Assembly (NCBI GenBank): GCA_900315455.1
Contig: OMZE01000003.1
Location: 62,001-126,000 of the forward strand
DNA: 64,000 nt
Origin: an uncultured Prevotellaceae bacterium
GTDB taxonomy: Bacteria; Bacteroidota; Bacteroidia; Bacteroidales; Bacteroidaceae
Reading direction: 5' to 3'
Below the pieces are notes generated by a model. It saw only the letters and a list, made by a program, of their open reading frames with translations. It was not told the DNA's origin and searched no databases. Shown one piece after another: positions 27,501-34,344 of this stretch (its first letter is position 1; every line of letters starts with the position of its first letter). Made by a program: the position numbers and the translations under genes.

Positions 27501-27915
27501 CAAGGGCGGACTGAACATGAAGCAGCGCTATGTGGTGGAGGATGTCGAGGAAATCACACGGTTCCGCTCGGGCTCGAAGACGCTCGACAGCATCGCTATT
27601 CCACGCTACAAGGACATCACACCGCAGGTGCGGGCAGAGGTGCTCGAGGCTTACGAAAAGTTCGTCGACTATTTCTTCGGACTCAACCAGCGCTATAGTT
27701 TCGCGAAGTATTTTGGCGTGTCCAACGAGCGCGAGTTCGCCAAGTTCCGAACGGTGCTTACCGAGAAGGCGGAGCAGGATTTCAACAAGGCCATCGAGGC
27801 TCGCAACGACAGTATGACCGATGAGGAGAACCCTGAACTCAAAGACTCACTCTTCTTCATACCTCTTACGGGAGGCATCAGCCGACTGGCACTCTACATT
27901 GCACAAAACCCCTAA
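24502..27915 (+). CDS. Large protein with C-terminal actin/Hsp70-type ATPase domain
   Basis: A 1137-residue protein. The first ~580 residues match no fold I know. The rest carries the actin/Hsp70/sugar-kinase phosphate motifs: phosphate 1 DFGTTNT (587-593), phosphate 2 DIGGGTTD (814-821) and adenosine-type glycine motifs (TVSGTA near 950 and PLTGGISRLALYI at the very C-terminus). No signal peptide or membrane segment, so cytosolic. The ATG at 24502 is two bases after the tubulin-like stop; an upstream TTG would also be in frame. The domain layout recalls SrfB-like proteins of proteobacteria, but the match is only architectural. Probably an ATP-driven filament or chaperone-like partner of the tubulin-like protein. 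Confidence 0.8.
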   Translation: MAYVFRFHKGSETIEGWQETAQLGTKDIETIEDPNGAKASLPITSIPTPFAGFELAKTAFAYCAEMGVKGSTIYHKMAANALDVLEIFFCYKSKYAKLFQIVTWDKSNDLQRLAADGVPEHAAVAATLGLFLSQDAQSFNFARMQYIYMLNYIGPGAVGQINIVGGTSPTSVCMASANDLSYVRGVYLSNYHEAFQPDEDGTFRSLVDRDRDFREFVYLLSKQPGFNGLFNEFHAYVDTCFKADTDTEFKNRLNMAQPSLYGSIYQPLLAGSSQMMLAGDIPMMCMAGDRIAEESDFRILSEGDQQRLPLVLPSEPYFETGMRYTTTDWKPSLMVPLADPRPIDERTLPFDTTQYPYLTTDDVFEPYLIRTVFPVNESAFFTNMFRGNNRTADECQYLLPLKPEILRYISVKTLTGYAGNTSKPVFQLNEMPDGRMQAVINIPVQKGRYVTLHREYTTAQVDPNPERLIWPIMECRFDLFLFPSYHIEDPDLEKPQRIYLVDEDTAGYKKDQFQYSVYAYRDNESEPLRHTLVERADKRRQFLTSKYFCLNEEFDYLVVTNTIASGILVPLYRSVKQGSKVFDFAIDFGTTNTHVEFKTDTDAEPQPLTVTTDDVQVLSLNSQSRRALDMIDQEGLESFYGGPAQAFMQEFVPVAIGEGEIARFPMRTNLCYRSGHSVEGREIFPLADYNIGFHYEKEDTYDYNETRPDLKWDSSRGNNLLVEAYFEELLMLIRNKVLLSGGFLPRTSITWFYPVCMQPYQISNLENSWNKLCRRLISPQGYKLQKVAESLAPYYYYTKKEDVDAESRPVVSMDIGGGTTDFVVYHTGNQAALISSVRFAGNNIYGDFLGRGPEYNGFVKAFAPDFDVKLRDISGVSDVYLKSKRNSAEFISFLYSLDSNPRMAGRGISFSEELRANQELRVVLMMFFAAEVYYAAKLLEMRQLKTPAYITVSGTASKVLSLIGSIDALQSLATHIFNDVLGDTGKVELKLVENPKEITCKGGLNMKQRYVVEDVEEITRFRSGSKTLDSIAIPRYKDITPQVRAEVLEAYEKFVDYFFGLNQRYSFAKYFGVSNEREFAKFRTVLTEKAEQDFNKAIEARNDSMTDEENPELKDSLFFIPLTGGISRLALYIAQNP

Positions 27916-27927
27916 ATCATCATCACC

Positions 27928-28518
27928 ATGCAGACAGTGCTTTCCATCTTCCTCTTCCTACTGGCCATCGCCTACGTGGAATATCGGCTGAAGTCGCTAC
28001 GGCGCGAGGACAGTGATGACAAGTCAAGTGCTTTCGACTTCTTCGCCACGAAGGAGGAACTGAAAAAGGCCGTGAAAAAAATCAACGAGCAGGCCGAGGC
28101 TTATCAGAAGGCTATCGACGAGAAACTTACGTCGGTGGAGCAGAAGGCGTTCTTCACTCCACAGGTGGAAGAGAAGGTATCAGAGGTGGTGGAGGAGGAA
28201 CCCGACCCATCGGTCATCTTCTTCCGCTGGCCAGGCGACGACGGCTCGTTCGACGACCGACAACGACTCACCGCACAGAGCGAAGACACTTATTATCTCT
28301 TCCGGCTCGATGACTCCCGCACCCATGCAGAGTTTGTCTTTGTCACCATGAGCGACACGCAACTCAGCAAGGCCAACAACAGTTCGAAGAAGTATATCGA
28401 GCGTGCCTGCACCTTCGTCAATGCCAAGTCAGCGCAATACACTTGCACCCCGGGAAAGGCACACTTGGAAAGAGGCAAATGGCTAGTCGACCTGAAAGCC
28501 CGCATCGAATACAAGTAG
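27928..28518 (+). CDS. Membrane-anchored coiled-coil protein
   Basis: A 196-residue protein, last of the cluster, 12 bases after the actin-like gene. An N-terminal membrane helix (about 2-17, QTVLSIFLFLLAIAYV) is followed by a charged stop (KSLRREDSDDK), a predicted coiled coil at about 42-80 (KEELKKAVKKINEQAEAYQK), an acidic linker (EVVEEEPDPS) and a C-terminal globular domain of about 100 residues starting VIFFRWPGDDGSF. No family recognised. It could tether the cytosolic filament proteins to the membrane; this is inferred from topology and position only. Confidence 0.78.
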   Translation: MQTVLSIFLFLLAIAYVEYRLKSLRREDSDDKSSAFDFFATKEELKKAVKKINEQAEAYQKAIDEKLTSVEQKAFFTPQVEEKVSEVVEEEPDPSVIFFRWPGDDGSFDDRQRLTAQSEDTYYLFRLDDSRTHAEFVFVTMSDTQLSKANNSSKKYIERACTFVNAKSAQYTCTPGKAHLERGKWLVDLKARIEYK

Positions 28519-28575
28519 GGCTAGGGACTGAGGGACTATCATCCCCGTCTCGCCCGTAAATGCCTATAACCATAA

Positions 28576-28614
28576 CAAGCATCCCTGCCCTTTGACAAAA
28601 GGCAGGGATGCTTG
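28576..28614. terminator. Bidirectional terminator
   Basis: CAAGCATCCCTGCC (28576-28589) pairs over all 14 bases with GGCAGGGATGCTTG (28601-28614). It closes the + strand cluster and the convergent fucose operon. Confidence 0.8.
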
Positions 28615-28646
28615 TTTCATGGGGCAGAAGCCTCCTGGAAGGGGTC

Positions 28647-29957
28647 TTACATCCCCCGGTGCTTGTAGGTGGAATATCCATACCACGCCACCACCACAAA
28701 GCAGAGGAACGGCAGGATAAACGACAGGTTCACGGCGGGGAAACCGGCAATCTCTTTCTGGTCGATGATGGCGGCTTGCAGCGGGGGCAACACCGAACCG
28801 CCGAGGATAGCCATGATGAGACCGGCGGCGCCAAACTTAGCGTCATCGCCCAGCCCGTCGAGGGCGATACCGTAAATGGTGGGGAACATCAGCGACATGC
28901 AACCGCTCACGCACACCAGACAGTAGAGTCCCAACCTGTTCTGGAAGAGTATCACACCCAGGGTGAAAAGCATTCCAAGACAAGCGAAGATGGTGAGCAA
29001 CTTCGCGGGTTTCAACCACTTCATCAGGTAGGTGGCGATGAAACGCGAGCAGATGAAGAAGAGCATGGCGTAGATATTGAACTGCTGCGACAGCACTTCG
29101 GCATCGCGCTCCGCCATTCCCTCTTCCATAAACACTCTCGTGCCATACTGGATGATAAACGTCCAGCACATAATCTGTGCGCCCACATAGAAGAACTGGG
29201 CTATCACGCCCTCACGGTAGTATTTCAGCGAGAAAATGCGCTTCAGCGTGGACAGGAAATGGATGTCGTGGCTCTGGTCACCATTCTTCGGCATCCTCGT
29301 GAAGAAGATGATGAAAAACATCACCACTATCACCAGACCGATGGCGAGGTAGGGCGACACGAGCACGCTCAGGTCGGCCTCCTTCATCGCGGCGAAGTCG
29401 GCATCGTTGAGAAGCGCGCGGTCCTCAGTGCTCATCGGGTTGAGTTTTGCCTGGATGAAGTTCATCGCTACAAACATGCCGATAATCGAACCGCAAGGGT
29501 TGAAACACTGTGCCATGTTCAGGCGCCGGGTGGCGGTCTCATCACTTCCCATGGTAAGGATGTAGGGGTTGCAACTCGTCTCCAGGAACGACAGGCCGCA
29601 GGTCATCACAAAATAGGCGATGAGGAAACAGCCATACACTCCCACCATCTTCGCGGGGAAAAATAGCAATGCGCCAGTGGCGTAGAGGCCAAGACCCATG
29701 AGCACGCCGGCCTTGTAGGAGAACTTGCGGATGAAGATGGCAGCAGGGAAGGCCATGGCAAAATAGCCGCCATAGAAGGCCACCTGCACCAACGCCCCTT
29801 CGGTGACGTTCATGCGGAAAATCTTCGAAAAGGCCTTCACCATCGGGTTGGTGATGTCGTTGGCAAAGCCCCAAAGGGCAAAGCAGAAGGTGACGAGGAT
29901 AAACGGGATGAGGAAGTTCACACCGTCTTTCGAGAGAATGGAATTGCGTTTCATCAT
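28647..29957 (-). CDS. fucP: L-fucose:H+ symporter
   Basis: A 436-residue major facilitator with about 12 membrane helices. The N-terminus shows the FucP pattern (FLIPFILVTFCFALWGFANDITNPMV), with the charged Asp/Asn pair in the first helix that FucP uses for proton coupling, and GLSFLETSCNPYI in helix 4. It imports L-fucose at the inner membrane. It lies 43 bases downstream of fucI on the same strand, so the two form a fucose uptake and isomerisation operon. A paired fuculose kinase and aldolase are not in the window. Confidence 0.9.
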   Translation of the reverse strand: MMKRNSILSKDGVNFLIPFILVTFCFALWGFANDITNPMVKAFSKIFRMNVTEGALVQVAFYGGYFAMAFPAAIFIRKFSYKAGVLMGLGLYATGALLFFPAKMVGVYGCFLIAYFVMTCGLSFLETSCNPYILTMGSDETATRRLNMAQCFNPCGSIIGMFVAMNFIQAKLNPMSTEDRALLNDADFAAMKEADLSVLVSPYLAIGLVIVVMFFIIFFTRMPKNGDQSHDIHFLSTLKRIFSLKYYREGVIAQFFYVGAQIMCWTFIIQYGTRVFMEEGMAERDAEVLSQQFNIYAMLFFICSRFIATYLMKWLKPAKLLTIFACLGMLFTLGVILFQNRLGLYCLVCVSGCMSLMFPTIYGIALDGLGDDAKFGAAGLIMAILGGSVLPPLQAAIIDQKEIAGFPAVNLSFILPFLCFVVVAWYGYSTYKHRGM

Positions 29958-30000
29958 TAGTTTGTATTATGGTGGGCAGGCGGGCTGCCCACCGGATGGA

Positions 30001-31821
30001 TTACTTGTATATTGGTCCGTACGTGGCACAGGCTCTGTAGTCGGCTCCCTCTTTGTCCATACCGAAGGCGTTCCATGCTGACGGACGGAAAATTTTCTCG
30101 TCTTCGATGTTGTGCATGCACACCGGGATGCGGAGGATGCTGCAGAGCGTGATGATATCGGCGCCGATATGGCCATAGGCAATGGCACCGTGGTTGGCAC
30201 CCCAGTTGTTCATTACCGAGTAAACGTCCTTGAAGGCGTCTTTACGTGGGTCGAGGCGAGGGACAAACCAGGTGGTGGGCCAGGTGGGGTCGGTGCGCTT
30301 GTCGAGGATGTCGTTCACTGTTGGATCGAGGTCTACCGACCAGCCTTCTGCCAACTGCAGCACCGGACCGAGCCCTTGCACCATGTTGAGGCGCAGCATC
30401 GTCATCGGCATGCCGCCACGGGTGAGGAAGTGCGACGAGTAGCCGCCACCGCGGAAGTAGTCGCGGTCGGCGGGCATCCAACTGGTGGCTTTCAGACAGG
30501 CCTCCATGTCGGCATCGGTAATGTCCCAGTGCGACTTCATCGTGGGGCCTCCTGTGCTGTCGGTCATCGCACCAGTGGCATCGAGGGTGGTGGCACCGCT
30601 GTTGATGAGATGGATGAAACCGCCTGCTGCACTGCCTTCTGGACGCTTTCCAGCCACACGCTCCACGGCATCCGGGCTCCAGTAAGTACGGATGTCGGAG
30701 AACATCACACCTTTGTTGGTGAGCAGATGCCCGAAGAGCATCGACATACCGTTGAGGAAGTCGTTCTCGGTGGCGAGGATATAGGCTTCACGCGGACCGT
30801 TCCAGTCGAACGAGGTGCACATCATCGACTCGGGGAAGTCGAAGTTGGGCTTGTAGTCGGTCCACTGTCGCTGACCCTGCACACCGGCGGCGATGGCATT
30901 GTGACCGATGGCCTCTTCCTTGTAGCCCATCTCGAGAAGCCGCTCCGAACCTTGCATCAGGTCGCGTATAATCATCATCGTCTTCACCGTGAACTCCCAG
31001 TCTTCGTCTTTCTCCTGGCGGTTCTTGCCTTTGCCCTTGCCGTTGAAGGTGGCCATCGGCGTGCCGGGAAACAGCGGACGGTCCTCGTTGTAGTCGTGTC
31101 CTTCACGGGGCTTGCAGTATTTCTCCACCCATGCCATGGCTTTAGCCAGTTCTTCCTGGTCGTAGATGTTAAAATCAACGCGCCTCAGAACCTCCACCAG
31201 CGACACGTATTCGGTGCGCATACCGAGATAGTGCTGTAGGAAATCGGCATTCACGATACTGCCGGCTATACCCATGCAGGTGTTGCCCAACGAGAGATAT
31301 GACTTGCCGCGCATCGTGGCAACGGCCTGGGCGGCACGGGCAAAGCGTAGTATCTTCTCTGCCACATCATCAGGGATGGTGTTGTCGTCAAGGTCCTGCA
31401 CGTCGTGACCGTAGATGCCGAAGGCGGGCAGACCCTTTTGGGCGTGGGCGGCGAGAACGGCAGCCAGATATACGGCACCGGGGCGCTCCGTGCCGTTGAA
31501 TCCCCATACGGCCTTGGGGTAGTGAGGGTTCATGTCCATCGTCTCAGAACCATAGCACCAGCACGAGGTCACGGTGATGGTACTGCCCACACCCTCGCGC
31601 TCGAATTTCTCGGCGCAGGCAGCCGACTCGGCCACACGGCCGATGGTGGTGTCGCTGACGACACACTCCACGGCGCTGCCGTCGCCGTTGCGCAGGTTGC
31701 TGCTGATGAGGTCGGCAACGGCATGCGCCAGATTCATTGTCTTCTCTTCCAGGCTCTCTCTTACTCCGCCCTGACGGCCGTCGATGGTGGGGCGGATACC
31801 TATTTTGGGATATTTCTTCAC
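30001..31821 (-). CDS. fucI: L-fucose isomerase
   Basis: A 606-residue protein, typical FucI length, beginning [20 protein letters not shown] and with conserved core segments [30 protein letters not shown] and [14 protein letters not shown]. It converts L-fucose to L-fuculose using Mn2+ in the cytosol. The family can also act on D-arabinose. Operon with fucP downstream. No consensus promoter was found in the 160 bases upstream, which hold a terminator of the DUF4332 gene and a repeated GCAAAGACT word, so the fucI promoter may be a regulated, non-consensus one. Confidence 0.95.
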   Translation of the reverse strand: MKKYPKIGIRPTIDGRQGGVRESLEEKTMNLAHAVADLISSNLRNGDGSAVECVVSDTTIGRVAESAACAEKFEREGVGSTITVTSCWCYGSETMDMNPHYPKAVWGFNGTERPGAVYLAAVLAAHAQKGLPAFGIYGHDVQDLDDNTIPDDVAEKILRFARAAQAVATMRGKSYLSLGNTCMGIAGSIVNADFLQHYLGMRTEYVSLVEVLRRVDFNIYDQEELAKAMAWVEKYCKPREGHDYNEDRPLFPGTPMATFNGKGKGKNRQEKDEDWEFTVKTMMIIRDLMQGSERLLEMGYKEEAIGHNAIAAGVQGQRQWTDYKPNFDFPESMMCTSFDWNGPREAYILATENDFLNGMSMLFGHLLTNKGVMFSDIRTYWSPDAVERVAGKRPEGSAAGGFIHLINSGATTLDATGAMTDSTGGPTMKSHWDITDADMEACLKATSWMPADRDYFRGGGYSSHFLTRGGMPMTMLRLNMVQGLGPVLQLAEGWSVDLDPTVNDILDKRTDPTWPTTWFVPRLDPRKDAFKDVYSVMNNWGANHGAIAYGHIGADIITLCSILRIPVCMHNIEDEKIFRPSAWNAFGMDKEGADYRACATYGPIYK

Positions 31822-31904
31822 GATTGTTTAGTTATGGTTTGTTTCTTGTAGTTTGCAGTCTTTGCAGTCTTTATGGTCTTTGCGGTTCCTCGTCCCTATC
31901 TTCG

Positions 31905-31937
31905 AAAAAATCCCCTCCTCATGCCAGTGGGAGGGGA
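31905..31937 (-). terminator. Terminator of the DUF4332 gene
   Basis: TCCCCTCC (31911-31918) pairs with GGAGGGGA (31930-31937); on the minus strand the hairpin runs straight into a T-run (complement of A at 31905-31910). Confidence 0.75.
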
Positions 31938-31981
31938 TAAGGAAGCCTGTGGGGGTGACACAGGCATTCTATGAAGTATCG

Positions 31982-32389
31982 TTAGTATTCCATCATCGGT
32001 GGGAGTTCCTTGGCCTGGGCAACCATCTTCTCTACTTCCTTCAGGCTGGGAACGCGTCTCACGAGGTTCTTTGCGGCATTCACTTCCTCAAGTTTCGGCT
32101 GCAGGTTCTCGGGCTTGCGGTTGCGGAACTCCTTCACGGTGTCTACGCCAGCAGCCTCAAGAAGTTCTGAGAACTGTGGACCTACGCCATTGATGCGCAT
32201 CAGGTCGCAGTGGTTCGACCAAGTGAGGATGAGTTTCTCAGATATGCCGGTGGCTTCGGCCAGTGCCTTGCGGCCAGCAGGCTTGCAGCATTTCTCAAGC
32301 ATTTCTTTGTCGGTGTTGATGCCAGCGGCAATCAGTTTCTCGGCATATACGTCGCCGATACCTTCGATGTCAATAATCTTGTATGTCAT
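31982..32389 (-). CDS. DUF4332 helix-hairpin-helix protein
   Basis: A 135-residue protein with two helix-hairpin-helix-like repeats: IIDIEGIGDVYAEKLIAAGI (about 5-24) and MRINGVGPQFSELLEAAGV (about 63-81), each with the hGhG loop that contacts DNA or protein. This is the DUF4332 family, thought to be nucleic-acid-related; no enzyme domain is present. Its own promoter and terminator make it a single-gene unit between the fucose operon and the CotH-type gene. Confidence 0.82.
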   Translation of the reverse strand: MTYKIIDIEGIGDVYAEKLIAAGINTDKEMLEKCCKPAGRKALAEATGISEKLILTWSNHCDLMRINGVGPQFSELLEAAGVDTVKEFRNRKPENLQPKLEEVNAAKNLVRRVPSLKEVEKMVAQAKELPPMMEY

Positions 32390-32433
32390 AACTCTGTTGT
32401 TTAGGTAAATAAATAATGCTTTTCAATAATTTA

Positions 32434-32464
32434 CAAATATAGAAAGAATACTTGATACATCAAT
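32434..32464 (-). promoter_or_regulatory. Promoter of the DUF4332 gene
   Basis: On the minus strand ATTG (complement of 32461-32464), 19 nt, TATATTTG (complement of 32434-32441), about 45 bases before the ATG. Confidence 0.6.
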
Positions 32465-32531
32465 CCGACAACTTGTTTTTATAATATATTTTAACAAAAT
32501 CGTTATCATATGCCGTGCCTTCCTCTAGACA

Positions 32532-34196
32532 TCACATACACACGTTTTTCGAAATCATCGAACCGTCAGCGCCATAACATACCACGATATGCATGCCGTG
32601 GGGTAGGGTGTCGAGGGGCAGTTCCACAGTACTGTCGCCATGGCATTTCCTGGTGAGGAAACAGGTGCCGGTGGCATTCACCACATCCACCCTGACCAAC
32701 GGGCGAGATGAAAAGATGGTGGCGGAGTGACCGTTAATCCGCACCCCCACGTCGTGGAACGGGATGTCGCGAATTCCGTCTTCTATCACTTCACCGGGCA
32801 GGTGCTGGTCGAGGAACTGCAGGCGCTGGTGAAACCAGTTCTTCACCGTGGCTATCTCCTCGGCATACGACGACACACGGTAGGCAGCGAAGAAACTCGT
32901 CGGACTGAAATCCCATGGGTTGTCCGACTTCAGTATCTCCTTGTATTTCTTCAGTTGTCGCTCCTGTGCCTCGTCGAGCAGTGCGGCATAACTGTCGAGA
33001 AACAGGTTGATGGAATCCTCGCTAAGGATGCCCTGGCGCAGCGCGGTGTAGCGCGTCTTCACGGCATTGCTGAAGGCAGGGTCTTCGAGCAGCCGGCGCC
33101 ACATCGTGGGGGTGGGGTTGGTCTCACAACCTTGATATACCCATGAGAGCACGTTGTTGGCATTGCAGAAATTGCAGTTGCCGTAGGCCAGGTTGAAGTC
33201 CCACACCGGACCGGCGAACAGCAGGCCGCGGCTACCGTCTTTATGGTCTTTGTCCTTGTAGTAGTAGGCGCTGCGCTTGAATCCGTCGGCATTCAGGCTC
33301 AGTTCGGTATGGATGAAGTAGTCTACAAACGACGCCACGTCGATGAGTTGTGAGTAGCCCTGCACAGGGTCGGCGAACTCGTCGCTCTGGATGGTAAGTT
33401 CGGCACTGTCTACATAACTTTGTATGTAGGCTTTCTGCTCAGGCTGCAGGTCTTTCTTCTTCGGGTAGTAGATGGTCCAGATGATATCGCTCTCCACCGT
33501 CGTCATGCCGGTCCACGACCATTGCCGCTGGATGCCCTTCACTTTCGAGACGAAGGTCTCGTCATCGGGGTCTACGGCATCTATGCGCACGATATAGCCA
33601 CCGGTGACGTCGCGCCCCGCTATGTCATCGGGTTTCAGTTTGTTGATGTCTACACGGTTCTTGTCACGCTTGATGCTCTCGCAGAGGGCGTACACCCCCA
33701 CATACTCGCCGTTCACCATCACCTCGCACATCTGTGTACGGGGTCCCCAGTGGCCCATGGCGTTCCAGAGATAATAGGCATACACGTCGCGCACCATCGA
33801 TACGTCGTTGTAGGGTGCCAGCAGCACCCAGTCGGCTTCCTCGGGCATACCGAGCAGCGATACGGCTGTGTCGTTGCCCAGTTCATCCCATGTCTCAATG
33901 GTGTATTTCTTTTGGTTGAAGTTCAGCGAACTCTCCCCGCGCAGTTTGATGCCCACGTGCCCGTCGTAGTCGTTGGGCGTGTCGGTCACGTTGTTCACTT
34001 GTCCTTCGCCGTTGTTGATGATTTTCATCGTTCCCATCACCTTTTCATCGGCGTTGATGGCTTGTTGCGTCTCGATAATCACGATGGGCAGGTTCGAACT
34101 GGTGAAGTTCACGTTGTCTGCCTTGCCCAATATAGTGAGTGTGAGGAACGCCAGTGTCAGAATAGTTTTTGTCTTTGTCATTGCTTTTCTTGTCAT
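32532..34196 (-). CDS. Secreted CotH-family protein
   Basis: A 554-residue protein with a signal peptide (MTRKAMTKTKTILTLAFL...). The CotH domain carries the kinase-like signature: LRGESSLNF, KKYTIETWDELG, LLAPYNDVSMVRD, GVYALCESIKRDKNRVDI and AGPVWDFNLAYGN, the last providing the metal-binding Asp. CotH proteins of spore formers phosphorylate proteins; in Bacteroidetes they are secreted and often accompany glycan degradation. The last 85 residues resemble a T9SS-type C-terminal domain (RVDVVNATGTCFLTRK ... HGMHIVVCYGADG). A second possible start is at 34181. It is downstream of the CE15 gene but separated from it by a terminator. Confidence 0.85.
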   Translation of the reverse strand: MTRKAMTKTKTILTLAFLTLTILGKADNVNFTSSNLPIVIIETQQAINADEKVMGTMKIINNGEGQVNNVTDTPNDYDGHVGIKLRGESSLNFNQKKYTIETWDELGNDTAVSLLGMPEEADWVLLAPYNDVSMVRDVYAYYLWNAMGHWGPRTQMCEVMVNGEYVGVYALCESIKRDKNRVDINKLKPDDIAGRDVTGGYIVRIDAVDPDDETFVSKVKGIQRQWSWTGMTTVESDIIWTIYYPKKKDLQPEQKAYIQSYVDSAELTIQSDEFADPVQGYSQLIDVASFVDYFIHTELSLNADGFKRSAYYYKDKDHKDGSRGLLFAGPVWDFNLAYGNCNFCNANNVLSWVYQGCETNPTPTMWRRLLEDPAFSNAVKTRYTALRQGILSEDSINLFLDSYAALLDEAQERQLKKYKEILKSDNPWDFSPTSFFAAYRVSSYAEEIATVKNWFHQRLQFLDQHLPGEVIEDGIRDIPFHDVGVRINGHSATIFSSRPLVRVDVVNATGTCFLTRKCHGDSTVELPLDTLPHGMHIVVCYGADGSMISKNVCM

Positions 34197-34291
34197 TATA
34201 GTAAGATGTCTTCTATACATTGCGTGTCGTATGTTCTTTTTCCTTCCTTTCCTTTCCCTCCTTTCATTAGAGGCTTGGCCCCTATTTTTAC

Positions 34292-34326
34292 AAAAAAAGA
34301 AGTAGGCTTGGGGAGAGCCCCAAGCC
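34292..34326 (-). terminator. Terminator after the CE15 gene
   Basis: GGCTTGGGG (34305-34313) pairs with CCCCAAGCC (34318-34326); on the minus strand the hairpin is followed after six bases by seven T (complement of 34292-34298). Confidence 0.75.
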
Positions 34327-34344
34327 CCTTCCTTTTATTTTACT

